Positions 1-9,122 of a stretch of DNA of 64,000 nucleotides are shown here, one piece after another. Position 1 is the stretch's first letter; each line of letters starts with the position of its first letter. This DNA comes from Mycolicibacterium helvum (lineage in GTDB: Bacteria > Actinomycetota > Actinomycetes > Mycobacteriales > Mycobacteriaceae), in assembly GCF_010731895.1 (NCBI RefSeq), contig NZ_AP022596.1:4464001-4528000 (forward strand), written 5' to 3'. The notes below the pieces were generated by a model. It had not been told where the DNA came from. It searched no databases and saw nothing but the letters and a program-made list of their open reading frames with translations. Made by a program: the position numbers and the translations under genes.

Positions 1-643
1 GCTCGGGCGGTCCGGTGCGGGCCCGGCGGGGTGCGAACGGCCAACGGCTCGAATCGATTCCGTTGCGGATGACGACGATCTCGCCCAGGTCCGGGCCGAA
101 CAGATCAGAGATCTCGTCCGACATCGAGGCCGAGCAGGCGATCAGTGAATCGGACTCGCGGACGAACCATGACTCCACGGCGTGCACCTGGCGGCTGATC
201 TGTCCGGACACCCAGCCGGAATGCCGGCCGGCTTCGGTGGCGTGCACGGTGGAAACCATTGGTACATCGAAGAATTCGGCCAGTGCGATCGCGGGGTGGG
301 CGACCAGCCAGTCGTGGGCGTGAACGATGTCGGGCTGCCAGCCCTTCGCCTGCAAGGTCAGCCCGGCGCGGGTCATGGCGTGACCCATGGCCAGCGTCCA
401 CGCCATCAGGTCGCGGCCGAAATCGAACTCGTGCGGGTCCTGAGCGGCGGCGATCACCCGCACACCCTCGTGGACCTCGTCGGTGGTGGGGTGCGTGCTG
501 GGGTCGGTGCCCGACGGGCGGCGCGACAGCACCACCACGTCGTGTCCGTCGGCGGCCAGCGCCGTCGCCAACTGGTAGACGTGCCGGCCCAAGCCGCCGA
601 TGATCACCGGCGGATATTCCCAGGACACCATCAGGATTTTCAC
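1..643 (-). CDS. Glycosyltransferase family 4 (GT-B), Rv3032-like alpha-1,4-glucosyltransferase; C-terminal part outside window
   Basis: The reading frame is open from a GTG at 643 to the window edge, so only the first 214 codons are present. The product begins VKILMVSWEYPPVIIGGLGR, the glycine-rich N-terminal signature of GT-B enzymes of the glycogen-synthase/GT4 type, and it continues with the conserved HAHDWLV segment. In M. tuberculosis the homologue Rv3032 elongates alpha-1,4-glucans for methylglucose lipopolysaccharide and related polymers in the cytosol. The GTG start overlaps the stop of the upstream GH57 gene (GTGA), so the two are translationally coupled. The assignment rests on the N-terminal domain and the neighbours; the catalytic C-terminal domain is not visible. 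Confidence 0.85.
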   Translation of the reverse strand, partial: MKILMVSWEYPPVIIGGLGRHVYQLATALAADGHDVVVLSRRPSGTDPSTHPTTDEVHEGVRVIAAAQDPHEFDFGRDLMAWTLAMGHAMTRAGLTLQAKGWQPDIVHAHDWLVAHPAIALAEFFDVPMVSTVHATEAGRHSGWVSGQISRQVHAVESWFVRESDSLIACSASMSDEISDLFGPDLGEIVVIRNGIDSSRWPFAPRRARTGPPE

Positions 644-2202
644 GACAGCCGCCTCGCGTCCAGGGCGCCGAACAGCCCATCGGCCCGGTTCCAGCCGGCG
701 GCCAGCCGCTCGGCTGCGTCGCGCCGCCCCGATGCCAGCGCGTCGGAGATCTCCCGGGTGGCGTGGGCGTGCAGATGCGCGCGGTAGCGGGCGTAATCGG
801 CGGCGGAATCCTTGCTGACCATGAACGGCCAGTCGCTGGACACGGTCAGCAGTGTCTCGCGCAGGATTTGGTCGGCGACGAAGTCCCGGCTGGGCGCGCT
901 GTGCGCCAGTGCCTTATCGACGGTCGCCAGTGCGGTGTCGACGACCTCGGTGTTGAGCTGGACCAGATCGGCCACCTGCTCACCGGACCAGACCTGCCAG
1001 TCCTTGCCGGATCCCCATGAGCTGGGGGGCAATTCGACGGGTGCGCCGACGAACCCGGCCGACAATGCGTCGTTGAGGGTGCCGACCCGCACCCCGGCTT
1101 CTGGCAGCGCGCGCAACAGCCGCTCCAGCCAGAGCGGCCCCTCGTACCACCAGTGCCCGAACAATTCGGTGTCGAAGGCGGCCACCACATGTGCGGGACG
1201 GCCGATCCGTTCCGACTCGGAGATCAGCCGCTGGCGCACCAGGGCGACGAAGTCGGCCACGTGGGCGTCGATTGCCTTGTCGGCGCGTTGCGGGTCGTAG
1301 GGCGCTTTGGCGTCGGAGTCGACGTTGCGGCCGGTGACCCGTGCCGGCTTGAGCCCGGTGAGGTGGTCGTAGGTGTGGAAGTCCCGGTAGGCGGCGTGTC
1401 CGGGGTAACCCGACTTCGGCGACCAGACCCGGTAGCTGACTTGAAGGTCGCGGCCGAACGCCACCACATTCGTCGATCCGACCGGCCGGCCGAGCGCGGT
1501 GTCACCGTGCAGCGAGGGTCCGTCGACCATGAAGTGTCCGACGCCTGCGGCGGCGTAGTCGTGTTCCATGCCTGGGGCGTAAGCACATTCGGGCGCCCAG
1601 ATGCCCTTCGGTGTGTGGGCGAAGCGCTGGCCGGCGTCGGCCAGTCCCTCGCGCAGCGCGAACTCGCGCAACCGGGGATTGAGCAGCGGCTGGAACGGAT
1701 GGGCCAGGGGACCGCCCAGTAGTTCGACGGTGCCGGCATCGATCAGCTCACGCAGTAGCGGGCTACCGCCGTGCCGCCACAGGGTGCCGAATTCCTCGAT
1801 CGCCCGTCCGGCTTCGTCGTATTCCCGAATGCCGAACTCGCGCAAGGCTTCCGCGGTGTTGGCGGTGCCGGCCTCTGCTCCGGTCGGGGTGCGCAGAGTG
1901 GCGGCCTCCAGCGCCCGCAGCTGCCAGTTGGCCAGCCAGCGGTGCATGCCGTCCAAACAATAGGGATCGTCGAGCTGGGCGGTGACCACGGGCGTCATGC
2001 CCAGGGTGAGCACGCCGCGGCGGCCTTCGGCGGCCAGCGAGCGCAGCACCCGCATCAGCGGGAGGTAAGCCGCCGACCATGATTGGTAGAGCCATTCCTC
2101 GCCGACGGGCCAGCGGCCGTGATGGGCCAGCCACGGCAGGTGGGTGTGCAGGACCAGAGTGAACTGCCCGGGCACCTGCCCCGAAATTGCCTCTTGCCTC
2201 AT
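640..2202 (-). CDS. GH57 alpha-glucan branching enzyme (Rv3031-like)
   Basis: The 520-aa product starts near FTLVLHTHLPWLAHHGRWP, the first conserved region of glycoside hydrolase family 57 with its HxHLP motif. It also carries the later GH57 blocks: GIWAPECAY contains the catalytic-type Glu, and AFDTELFGHWWYEG contains the acid/base Asp and Glu region. The length fits the mycobacterial family (about 526 aa). Members act as 1,4-alpha-glucan 6-branching enzymes, and in mycobacteria the gene is linked to methylglucose lipopolysaccharide synthesis. It overlaps the methyltransferase gene upstream by ATGA and the glycosyltransferase downstream by GTGA, giving a three-gene coupled operon. Function is inferred from family and context. 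Confidence 0.88.
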   Translation of the reverse strand: MRQEAISGQVPGQFTLVLHTHLPWLAHHGRWPVGEEWLYQSWSAAYLPLMRVLRSLAAEGRRGVLTLGMTPVVTAQLDDPYCLDGMHRWLANWQLRALEAATLRTPTGAEAGTANTAEALREFGIREYDEAGRAIEEFGTLWRHGGSPLLRELIDAGTVELLGGPLAHPFQPLLNPRLREFALREGLADAGQRFAHTPKGIWAPECAYAPGMEHDYAAAGVGHFMVDGPSLHGDTALGRPVGSTNVVAFGRDLQVSYRVWSPKSGYPGHAAYRDFHTYDHLTGLKPARVTGRNVDSDAKAPYDPQRADKAIDAHVADFVALVRQRLISESERIGRPAHVVAAFDTELFGHWWYEGPLWLERLLRALPEAGVRVGTLNDALSAGFVGAPVELPPSSWGSGKDWQVWSGEQVADLVQLNTEVVDTALATVDKALAHSAPSRDFVADQILRETLLTVSSDWPFMVSKDSAADYARYRAHLHAHATREISDALASGRRDAAERLAAGWNRADGLFGALDARRLS

Positions 2203-2975
2203 ACGCGTACCGCGATCGCCACCAGATCCAGGCTGTCATCGATATTGCGCTCTCCCGCGTGGAGCAGGTCGAAGTCCTCGCAGCGCACGGCCGCCACATC
2301 GGCCAGCAGGTCATCGGACCATGCGGCGTCGGCCAGCGCCCGCGCGATCTGGGCGTCGATGATCGAGCCGCCGTGGCGCTCGTCCATCGCGACCAGGCCG
2401 GAACCATGAAAGACCCCACTCATCGAGCGCATAACGAAGCCGCCGTCGGTCAGCAGCTCTTCCAGTTCGGCGGCGTTGAGCTCGCGGGTGTGGAACGGGT
2501 TGATCGGGGTGTCGCGGCCGGGGGAGAAGGTGATCCGATTGGGGGTCGACATCAGCAACAAACCGCCAGGTCGCAGCACCCGCGCGCACTCGGCGACAAA
2601 CTGTGGCTGATCCCACAAATGCTCGATGACCTGGAAGTTCACCACAACGTCAACTGAAGCGTCGGGCAGCGGAAGCGCGGCCAGGTTGCCGGCGAGCATG
2701 GTGACCCGGGGGTAGCGGGCTTGCACGTGGGCCACTGTTGCCTCGTCGTAGTCCACGGCGACCACCCGGGCGGCCACCGAGGCGATCAGGTCGGCCCCGT
2801 AGCCCTCGCCGCAGCCCGCCTCGAGTACCTCACGACCTGCGCAAAGGTCCAACAGGCGGCGGTAGACCACCTCATGGCGGCGGAACCAGTAGTTCTCTTC
2901 CGCGAGCCCGGGGATGGTCCGCTCGCCGGTCAGCGGTAAACCGCCCTCACCTGCGTCAGTCACGAATGTGCTCAT
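2199..2975 (-). CDS. Class I SAM-dependent methyltransferase (Rv3030-like)
   Basis: The 258-aa product has the class I Rossmann-fold SAM motif VLEAGCGEGYGADL at about residues 47-60, an acidic strand end (VVAVDYDEA) and the post-motif region RPGGLLLMSTPN. The ATG at 2975 was chosen because the family usually begins with the LTGERTIPG segment and the extra upstream residues look non-coding. In M. tuberculosis the homologue lies in the same three-gene set with Rv3031 and Rv3032 and is proposed to methylate the alpha-glucan or its precursors. It is first in the minus-strand operon and diverges from etfB across about 205 bases. The substrate is not shown by the sequence. Confidence 0.85.
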   Translation of the reverse strand: MSTFVTDAGEGGLPLTGERTIPGLAEENYWFRRHEVVYRRLLDLCAGREVLEAGCGEGYGADLIASVAARVVAVDYDEATVAHVQARYPRVTMLAGNLAALPLPDASVDVVVNFQVIEHLWDQPQFVAECARVLRPGGLLLMSTPNRITFSPGRDTPINPFHTRELNAAELEELLTDGGFVMRSMSGVFHGSGLVAMDERHGGSIIDAQIARALADAAWSDDLLADVAAVRCEDFDLLHAGERNIDDSLDLVAIAVRV

Positions 2976-3082
2976 TGCAAGGCAGGCTAACCCGAAGTTG
3001 GCTGTTCGCGAACTGCACGGTACCGATGGGCTGCTAGAACACAAACTTCGACCAGCTATGGTGTTCGTGCGAACCACTCTAA

Positions 3083-3098
3083 GTTACCCATCAGTAAC
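3083..3098. promoter_or_regulatory. Perfect palindrome GTTAC-N6-GTAAC between methyltransferase gene and etfB; candidate operator
   Basis: The arms GTTAC (3083-3087) and GTAAC (3094-3098) flank CCATCA. The site lies in the divergent intergenic region, 83 bases before the etfB start. Its size and symmetry suit a TetR- or GntR-type dimer. No regulator gene lies beside it, so the bound protein is unknown. Confidence 0.35.
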
Positions 3099-3180
3099 AT
3101 GATGTGAGTTGCGGAATGACCAAAAAGTCTTGCGACCTTGCCTGGTCGCAGGACGCCTGCCAGGAGGACGTAGAAGACTC

Positions 3181-3975
3181 ATGACGAACATCGTGGTCCT
3201 GATCAAACAGGTCCCAGACACGTGGTCCGAGCGCAAGCTGTCCGACGGTGACTTCACGCTCGATCGCGACGCTGCCGACGCCGTGCTGGACGAGATCAAC
3301 GAGCGCGCCGTCGAAGAGGCCTTGCTGATCAAGGAGCGGGAAGGGGACGCGGGCGGAACAGTCACCGTGCTGACCGCCGGCCCGGAGCGCGCCACCGAGG
3401 CGATCCGCAAGGCGCTGTCGATGGGCGCCGATAAGGCCGTACATCTGCTCGATCCGGGCCTGCATGGCTCCGACATGGTCCAGACCGGTTGGGCCCTGGC
3501 CCGTGCGCTGGGCGCCATCGAGGGCACCGAGCTGGTCATCGCCGGTAACGAGGCCACCGACGGCACCGGCGGGGCGGTCCCGGCGATCATCGCCGAGTAC
3601 CTCGGCCTGCCCCAGCTGACGCACCTGCGCAAGGTGACCGTCGAGGGCGGCAAGATCACCGGCGAGCGGGAGACCGACGAAGGCGTGTTCACCGTGGAGG
3701 CAACGCTCCCCGCGGTCATCAGCGTCAACGAGAAGATCAACGAGCCGCGCTTCCCGTCCTTCAAGGGCATCATGGCCGCGAAGAAGAAGGAAGTGGCCAC
3801 CCTGACGTTGGCCGAGATCGGTGTCGACGGCGACGAGGTCGGTCTGGCCAACGCCGGTACGACGGTGGTGGCGTCCACGCCGAAGCCGCCGAAGACCGCA
3901 GGCGAGAAGATCACCGACGAGGGCGAAGGCGGCAAGAAGATCGCCGAATACCTGGTCGCCCAAAAGATCATCTAA
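3181..3975 (+). CDS. fixA: Electron transfer flavoprotein beta subunit
   Basis: The 264-aa protein begins MTNIVVLIKQVPDTWSERKL and contains the ETF-beta signature region around VIAGNEATDGTGGAVPAIIAEYLGLP. ETF accepts electrons from acyl-CoA and other flavin dehydrogenases and passes them to ETF:quinone oxidoreductase; in mycobacteria it serves beta-oxidation of fatty acids and cholesterol. The ATG at 3181 is preceded by AGGAGG at 3162-3167, rather far upstream (13 bases). The N-terminal match to the family supports this start over one 24 codons upstream. The alpha subunit follows 44 bases downstream in the same operon. Confidence 0.95.
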   Translation: MTNIVVLIKQVPDTWSERKLSDGDFTLDRDAADAVLDEINERAVEEALLIKEREGDAGGTVTVLTAGPERATEAIRKALSMGADKAVHLLDPGLHGSDMVQTGWALARALGAIEGTELVIAGNEATDGTGGAVPAIIAEYLGLPQLTHLRKVTVEGGKITGERETDEGVFTVEATLPAVISVNEKINEPRFPSFKGIMAAKKKEVATLTLAEIGVDGDEVGLANAGTTVVASTPKPPKTAGEKITDEGEGGKKIAEYLVAQKII

Positions 3976-4019
3976 TTCCTTCCCCGGACCAACAGAGAAG
4001 AACAAGAGGCTAAACAGCT

Positions 4020-4976
4020 ATGGCTGAAGTACTTGTGCTCGTTGAGCACTCCGAAGGTGCGGTGAAGAAAGTCACCGCCGAGCTCATCACCGCCGCCCGC
4101 ACGTTGGGCGAGCCCGCCGCCGTCGTGATCGGTGCCCCCGGCACCGCCGCGCCGCTGGTCGACGATCTCAAGGCGGCCGGTGCGGCAAAGATCTATGTCG
4201 CCGAGTCGGCCGACGCCGAGGGCTACCTGATCACCCCCTTCGTCGACGTTCTGGCGTCGCTGGTGGAGTCGGCCAGTCCGGCCGCCGTGCTGCTGGCTGC
4301 CAATGCCGACGGCAAGGAGATTGCCGGCCGGTTGGCCGCCCGCACCGGTGCGGGCGTGCTGTCCGACGTCGTCGAGGTCAAGGAGGGCGGCAAGGGCGTC
4401 CACTCGATCTTCGGCGGCGCCTACACCGTGGAGGCTCAGGCCAACGGTGACGCACCGGTGATCACCGTCCGTCCTGGCGCCGTCGAAGCCGCGCCTGCGG
4501 CCGGCGCCGGCGAGCAGGTCAGCGTCGAGGTGCCGGCCCAGGCCGAGAACGCCACCAAGATCACCAAGCGCGAGCCCGCCGTGGCCGGCGACCGCCCGGA
4601 GCTCACCGAGGCCAGCGTCGTGGTCTCCGGTGGCCGTGGTGTCGGCAGCGCCGAGAAGTTCTCGGTCGTCGAGGACCTGGCCGACTCGCTGGGTGGCGCC
4701 GTCGGTGCATCGCGTGCCGCCGTCGACTCCGGCTACTACCCGGGCCAGTTCCAGGTGGGCCAGACCGGCAAGACGGTCTCGCCCCAGCTGTACATCGCGC
4801 TGGGCATCTCCGGGGCGATCCAGCACCGCGCCGGTATGCAGACGTCGAAGACGATCGTCGCGGTGAACAAGGACGAGGAAGCGCCGATCTTCGAGATCGC
4901 CGATTACGGCATCGTGGGCGACCTGTTCAACGTCACCCCGCAGCTGACCGAGGCGGTCAAGGCCCGCAAGGGTTAA
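4020..4976 (+). CDS. fixB: Electron transfer flavoprotein alpha subunit
   Basis: The 318-aa product starts [19 protein letters not shown] and carries the ETF-alpha C-terminal FAD-binding region. Its conserved stretch runs [20 protein letters not shown], then [32 protein letters not shown] and [13 protein letters not shown], which is the PROSITE-type ETF-alpha signature. It binds the FAD of the EtfAB heterodimer. It is second in the operon with fixA, and a strong hairpin follows at 5003-5047, so the transcript probably ends there. Confidence 0.96.
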   Translation: MAEVLVLVEHSEGAVKKVTAELITAARTLGEPAAVVIGAPGTAAPLVDDLKAAGAAKIYVAESADAEGYLITPFVDVLASLVESASPAAVLLAANADGKEIAGRLAARTGAGVLSDVVEVKEGGKGVHSIFGGAYTVEAQANGDAPVITVRPGAVEAAPAAGAGEQVSVEVPAQAENATKITKREPAVAGDRPELTEASVVVSGGRGVGSAEKFSVVEDLADSLGGAVGASRAAVDSGYYPGQFQVGQTGKTVSPQLYIALGISGAIQHRAGMQTSKTIVAVNKDEEAPIFEIADYGIVGDLFNVTPQLTEAVKARKG

Positions 4977-5002
4977 TCGCAGCTCAACGGCTGTAGCTTC
5001 CA

Positions 5003-5047
5003 GCGGCCCCCGCACGTCGTTCTGGCGTGTCGGGGGCCGTCGCTTTT
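5003..5047 (+). terminator. Rho-independent-type terminator after fixB
   Basis: GGCCCCCG (5005-5012) pairs perfectly with CGGGGGCC (5031-5038). An inner CACG/CGTG extension closes most of the loop, and CGCTTTTA follows. It lies 28 bases after the fixB stop. Confidence 0.75.
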
Positions 5048-5122
5048 ATTGGTCATCGAGAGTGCACGAACACGTCACGCGGGCGTTGACATCCCGCCGA
5101 ACGCCTCGGCAACCGTTGCCCT

Positions 5123-5971
5123 ATGAGCACTGCCTCTGTACTCATAGCTCCTGACCAGAACGAGACCGCCGCCGTGGGCGACCCCCGCTACTCGCTGCTG
5201 CTGTCCACCAACCCCACCCTGATCGAGGCGGCCCAGCGGCTGCGTTATCAGGTGTTCACCACCGAACCCGGTTACGCGCTCTCAGATGGCGACGGTCGCT
5301 CCCCGGGTCTGGATGCCGACCGGTTCGACGAATTCTGCGACCACCTGCTGGTCCGGGAGGACACCTCCGGCGAACTGGTCGGTTGCTACCGCATGCTGCC
5401 GCCGCCTGGTGCCATTGCCGCTGGAGGTCTTTACACAGCAACGGAATTCGATGTCAGCGCACTGGACGAGTTGCGGCCCTCACTGGTGGAGATGGGTCGC
5501 GCGGTGGTGCGTACCGACCACCGCAACGGTGCGGTGGTGCTGCTCATGTGGGCCGGCATCCTGGCCTACCTGGACCGCTGCGGCTACGACTACGTCACCG
5601 GATGCGTCTCGGTGCCCACCCATGGCCAAGGTGCTCCAGGTTCTCAGATCCGAGGGGTGCGCGACTTCGTGCTGCGCCGCCACGCCGCCGCGGCCGAGCA
5701 CACGGTCCACCCGTATCGACAGGTCGTGCTGGACGGGGTCGGACTCGACGACATCGCGCCGCCGGCCCGACCGACGATCCCGCCCCTCATGCGCGGCTAC
5801 CTGCGCTTGGGTGCCCGGGTCTGCGGTGAACCGGCCCACGATCCCGAGTTCGGCGTCGGCGATTTCCCGGCCCTGCTGGACAAGCGGCAGGCCGACGTCC
5901 GCTACCTCACCCGGTTGCGGTCGGTATCGGCGGCCGGCGAGATGGCCGGCGGGATGAGGGAGACGGCATGA
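5123..5971 (+). CDS. OlsB-like GNAT N-acyltransferase (Rv3027c-like)
   Basis: The 282-aa product resembles the hemolysin/OlsB branch of GNAT acyltransferases. Features seen are AQRLRYQVFTTEPG, DEFCDHLLVRE, LVGCYRMLPP, EFDVSALDEL and VEMGRAVVRTDHRNG, in the order found in ornithine-acyl-ACP N-acyltransferases. OlsB proteins make lyso-ornithine lipid from ornithine and 3-hydroxyacyl-ACP. The stop overlaps the start of a PlsC-type O-acyltransferase gene by 4 bases, the same pairing as OlsB with OlsA. That supports a two-step acylated amino-acid lipid pathway, but the amino acid substrate is inferred. A short non-acylating GNAT role cannot be excluded. Confidence 0.75.
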   Translation: MSTASVLIAPDQNETAAVGDPRYSLLLSTNPTLIEAAQRLRYQVFTTEPGYALSDGDGRSPGLDADRFDEFCDHLLVREDTSGELVGCYRMLPPPGAIAAGGLYTATEFDVSALDELRPSLVEMGRAVVRTDHRNGAVVLLMWAGILAYLDRCGYDYVTGCVSVPTHGQGAPGSQIRGVRDFVLRRHAAAAEHTVHPYRQVVLDGVGLDDIAPPARPTIPPLMRGYLRLGARVCGEPAHDPEFGVGDFPALLDKRQADVRYLTRLRSVSAAGEMAGGMRETA

Positions 5972-6804
5972 CCGTGCAGGATCACGCCTGGCTGCCACGG
6001 GCGCTGTGTGACGACAGCTGTGTGCGCGCCGGCGGCGCTCCGCCGTCGCGGCGGGTGATCGCGGCGGTGCGTGCGACGCTGCGCATCTCGGCTGCGCTGG
6101 TTCTGTTGATGATGGTGCCGCTGCTGGCGGTTCCGATGCCCGGCCGGGGTCGCGTGCAGCGGCGGTACTGCCGGACATTCCTGCGCTGCCTCGGTGTACG
6201 AATCACGGTGTCGGGCGGCCCCATTCGCAATCTGCGGGGTGTCCTGGTGGTCAGCGGTCACGTCTCGTGGATCGACATCTTCGTCATCGGTTCGGTGCTG
6301 CCAGGCGCCTTCGTCGCGCGGGCCGACCTGATCGACTGGCCTGCCGTCGGGCTGGCCGCACGGATCATGAAGGTGATCCCCATCGACCGTGCCAGCCTGC
6401 GCAGGCTGCCGCAGGTGGTCGCGCAGGTGGCCGATCGGCTGCGCAACGGGCAGACGGTCGTCGCCTTCCCGGAGGGCACCACCTGGTGCGGGCTGGCCTA
6501 CGGGCAGTTTCGTCCGGCGATGTTCCAGGCCGCCGTGGACTCGGGCCGACCGGTTCAGCCGCTGCGGCTGACCTATCACCACCGCGACGGACGGCCCTCG
6601 ACAGTGGCGGCGTTCGTCGGTGACGACACGCTGTGGCAGTCGCTGAGCCGCACGGTTCGGGCCCGGTTGACCGTCGTCGACGTCGAGGTCGCGTCCCTGG
6701 AACTGCCCGGGGTCGACCGGCGCGAACTGGCCGCTCGCTGCGAGGTGGCCGTGCGCGGGCAGATCGCGCGGTGCTTCGAGCACTCCCACGCCCTGGCGGG
6801 ATAG
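5968..6804 (+). CDS. PlsC/OlsA-like 1-acyl-sn-glycerol-3-phosphate acyltransferase (Rv3026c-like)
   Basis: The 278-aa product has an N-terminal hydrophobic segment (ALVLLMMVPLLAVPM), the catalytic HX4D motif in SGHVSWIDIFVIG, the block MKVIPIDRA and the acceptor-binding FPEGTTWCG motif. These define the PlsC family of membrane-associated O-acyltransferases. The family makes phosphatidic acid or, as OlsA, acylates lyso-ornithine lipid. It is translationally coupled (ATGA) to the OlsB-like gene, so the two probably act in sequence on one lipid. The fully conserved motifs make it likely active; the acceptor is not determined by sequence. Confidence 0.82.
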   Translation: MTVQDHAWLPRALCDDSCVRAGGAPPSRRVIAAVRATLRISAALVLLMMVPLLAVPMPGRGRVQRRYCRTFLRCLGVRITVSGGPIRNLRGVLVVSGHVSWIDIFVIGSVLPGAFVARADLIDWPAVGLAARIMKVIPIDRASLRRLPQVVAQVADRLRNGQTVVAFPEGTTWCGLAYGQFRPAMFQAAVDSGRPVQPLRLTYHHRDGRPSTVAAFVGDDTLWQSLSRTVRARLTVVDVEVASLELPGVDRRELAARCEVAVRGQIARCFEHSHALAG

Positions 6805-6834
6805 GCCTCCTGCGGCCGGTATCCTGGACGGGCT

Positions 6835-8040
6835 ATGAGCCCGACCACCGGTCCGGTGTATCTCGACCACGCTGCCACCACCCCGATGCATCCTGCTGCC
6901 ATCGAGGCGATGACGGCCGCGCTGGCCACCGCCGGTAACGCCTCCTCGCTTCACACAGCGGGCCGGGATGCCCGCCGCCGGATGGAGGAGGCCCGGGAGA
7001 GCATCGCGGCGCGGCTGGGCGCCCGCCCGTCCGAAGTGATCTTCACCGCCGGCGGCACCGAGAGCGACAACCTCGCCGTCAAGGGCATCTACTGGGCGCG
7101 CCGTGACGTGGAGCCGATCCGCCGTCGCATCGTCACCACCGCCGTCGAACACCACGCGGTCCTCGACGCGGTCACCTGGTTGGCCGAGCATGAGGGCGCC
7201 GAGGTGACTTTCCTGCCCACCGAGGCCGACGGTTCGGTCACCGCCGGGGCGCTGCGCGACATCCTGCAAGAGCACGACGACGTGGCCCTGGTCTCGGTGA
7301 TGTGGGCCAACAACGAAGTCGGCACGATCATGCCGATCGCCGATCTGGCCGCCGTTGCCGCCGAGTTCGACGTGCCGATCCATAGCGATGCCGTGCAGGC
7401 GATCGGCCAGCTCCCGGTGGACTTCGCCGGGTCCACCCTGTCGGCCATGAGCCTGGCCGCCCACAAGTTCGGCGGTCCGACCGGCGTCGGCGCACTGCTG
7501 CTGCGCCGCACCACCGCCTGTGTACCGCTGCTGCACGGTGGCGGCCAGGAGCGCGATATCCGTTCCGGCACACCGGATGTCGCCGGTGCAGTCGCGATGG
7601 CGGCCGCAGCCGACGTCGCCGTCGCATCCCTGGATGCCACCGGCGCCCGCCTGCGCACCCTGCGTGAGCGGCTGATCAACGGCGTGCTGGACGCGATCGC
7701 CGACACGCACATCAACGGGGCGCTAGGGGATCGCCGGCTGCCGGGCAACACCCACTTCACTTTCCGTGGCTGCGAGGGCGACTCACTGCTGATGCTGTTG
7801 GACGCCAACGGAATCGAATGCTCCACTGGCTCGGCGTGCACGGCCGGTGTGGCGCAGCCATCACACGTACTGCTGGCGATGGGTGCCGACGCCGAGGCGG
7901 CGCGGGGCTCATTGCGATTGTCGTTGGGCCACACCAGCACCGAGGCCGATGTCGACGCGGCACTGCGGGTGCTGCCCGCCGCTGTCGAGCGAGCCCGGCA
8001 GGCCGCGCTGGCCAGTTCGGCACTGGGAGCGCTGCGATGA
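6835..8040 (+). CDS. iscS: Cysteine desulfurase, IscS/NifS family
   Basis: The 401-aa enzyme opens with [13 protein letters not shown]. The PLP-binding lysine is K211 in [12 protein letters not shown], and the persulfide cysteine is C335 in [18 protein letters not shown]. It takes sulfur from L-cysteine, forming alanine and an enzyme persulfide, for Fe-S cluster assembly and tRNA thiolation. It is fused by an ATGA overlap to mnmA, which needs this persulfide for 2-thiouridine, so the pair forms a functional operon. It corresponds to Rv3025c of M. tuberculosis. Confidence 0.95.
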   Translation: MSPTTGPVYLDHAATTPMHPAAIEAMTAALATAGNASSLHTAGRDARRRMEEARESIAARLGARPSEVIFTAGGTESDNLAVKGIYWARRDVEPIRRRIVTTAVEHHAVLDAVTWLAEHEGAEVTFLPTEADGSVTAGALRDILQEHDDVALVSVMWANNEVGTIMPIADLAAVAAEFDVPIHSDAVQAIGQLPVDFAGSTLSAMSLAAHKFGGPTGVGALLLRRTTACVPLLHGGGQERDIRSGTPDVAGAVAMAAAADVAVASLDATGARLRTLRERLINGVLDAIADTHINGALGDRRLPGNTHFTFRGCEGDSLLMLLDANGIECSTGSACTAGVAQPSHVLLAMGADAEAARGSLRLSLGHTSTEADVDAALRVLPAAVERARQAALASSALGALR

Positions 8041-9122
8041 GGGTGCTGGCCGCGATGAGCGGCGGCGTCGACTCGTCGGTGGCCGCGGCCCGGATGGTCG
8101 ACGCCGGCCACGAGGTCGTCGGCGTGCACCTGGCCCTGTCCAAGGCGCCGGGCGCCCTGCGTACTGGTTCGCGCGGCTGCTGCTCCAAGGAGGATGCCGG
8201 CGACGCTCGACGGGTTGCCGATGTCCTCGGAATCCCGTTCTATGTCTGGGATTTCGCCGACAAGTTTGCCGAGGACGTCATCGACGACTTTGTCTCGTCC
8301 TACGAGCGCGGCGAGACCCCCAACCCGTGTGTGCGGTGCAACGAGAAGATCAAGTTCTCGGCGCTGGCCGCCAAGGCGCTGGCGCTGGGCTTCGACGTGG
8401 TGGCCACCGGCCATTACGCCCGGCTGTCGCAGGGGCGGCTGCGCCGCGCGGTCGACGCGGAGAAGGATCAGTCCTACGTGCTGGGTGTGCTGACCGCCCA
8501 GCAGCTTCGCCACGCCGCGTTCCCGGTCGGTGACACCCCCAAGCCGGCGATCCGCGAGGAGGCTGCCCGCCGGGGGCTGTTGGTGGCCGACAAGCCGGAC
8601 AGCCACGACATCTGCTTCATCCCGTCTGGTGACACGCAGGCCTTCCTCGGCGCCCGGATCGGGGTGCGGCGCGGAACGGTCGTCGACGACGCCAGCGGCG
8701 CGGTCCTTGCCGAGCATGACGGCGTGCACGGGTTCACCATCGGGCAGCGCAAGGGTCTCGGCATCGCCGGGCCCGGTCCCGATGGCCTGCCGCGCTACGT
8801 GACCGGTATCGATGCCGACTCGCAGACGGTGCGGGTGGGCTCGGTCGAGGACCTTCAGGTGCATTCGCTGACCGGCACGCAGCCGGTGTTCACCGCCGGG
8901 GTCGCCCCGGAGGGCCCGGTGGAGTGCGAGGTCCAGGTCCGTGCGCACGGCGGTGTGGTGCCCGCCGTCGCCGAAGTCGTCGGCGACGAGCTGAGGGTGG
9001 CGCTGCGGACGCCGCTGCGCGGTGTCGCGCCGGGCCAGACGTTGGTGCTCTACCGGCCGGATCCGGCCGGTGACGAGGTCATCGGCAGCGCGACGATCCT
9101 CAACCGCCCGGGATCTTGTTGA
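8037..9122 (+). CDS. mnmA: tRNA-specific 2-thiouridylase
   Basis: The 361-aa product starts [20 protein letters not shown], the PP-loop ATP pyrophosphatase motif. The active-site cysteines appear in [12 protein letters not shown] and [12 protein letters not shown], and the [12 protein letters not shown] motif follows. It installs the 2-thio group on U34 of tRNA-Lys, Glu and Gln. The ATG at 8037 overlaps the iscS stop; longer forms would run far into iscS and lose the family N-terminus. Its 3' end overlaps the convergent lpqA gene by 23 bases. Confidence 0.95.
   Translation: MRVLAAMSGGVDSSVAAARMVDAGHEVVGVHLALSKAPGALRTGSRGCCSKEDAGDARRVADVLGIPFYVWDFADKFAEDVIDDFVSSYERGETPNPCVRCNEKIKFSALAAKALALGFDVVATGHYARLSQGRLRRAVDAEKDQSYVLGVLTAQQLRHAAFPVGDTPKPAIREEAARRGLLVADKPDSHDICFIPSGDTQAFLGARIGVRRGTVVDDASGAVLAEHDGVHGFTIGQRKGLGIAGPGPDGLPRYVTGIDADSQTVRVGSVEDLQVHSLTGTQPVFTAGVAPEGPVECEVQVRAHGGVVPAVAEVVGDELRVALRTPLRGVAPGQTLVLYRPDPAGDEVIGSATILNRPGSC

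Noticed and set aside
5902..7710. Minus-strand frame of 602 codons over the plsC-like gene and iscS
   Set aside because: His/Gly/Arg-rich antisense composition and no recognisable fold.
7089..8948. Minus-strand frame of 619 codons over iscS and mnmA
   Set aside because: Both plus-strand genes have intact catalytic motifs; the antisense frame has none.
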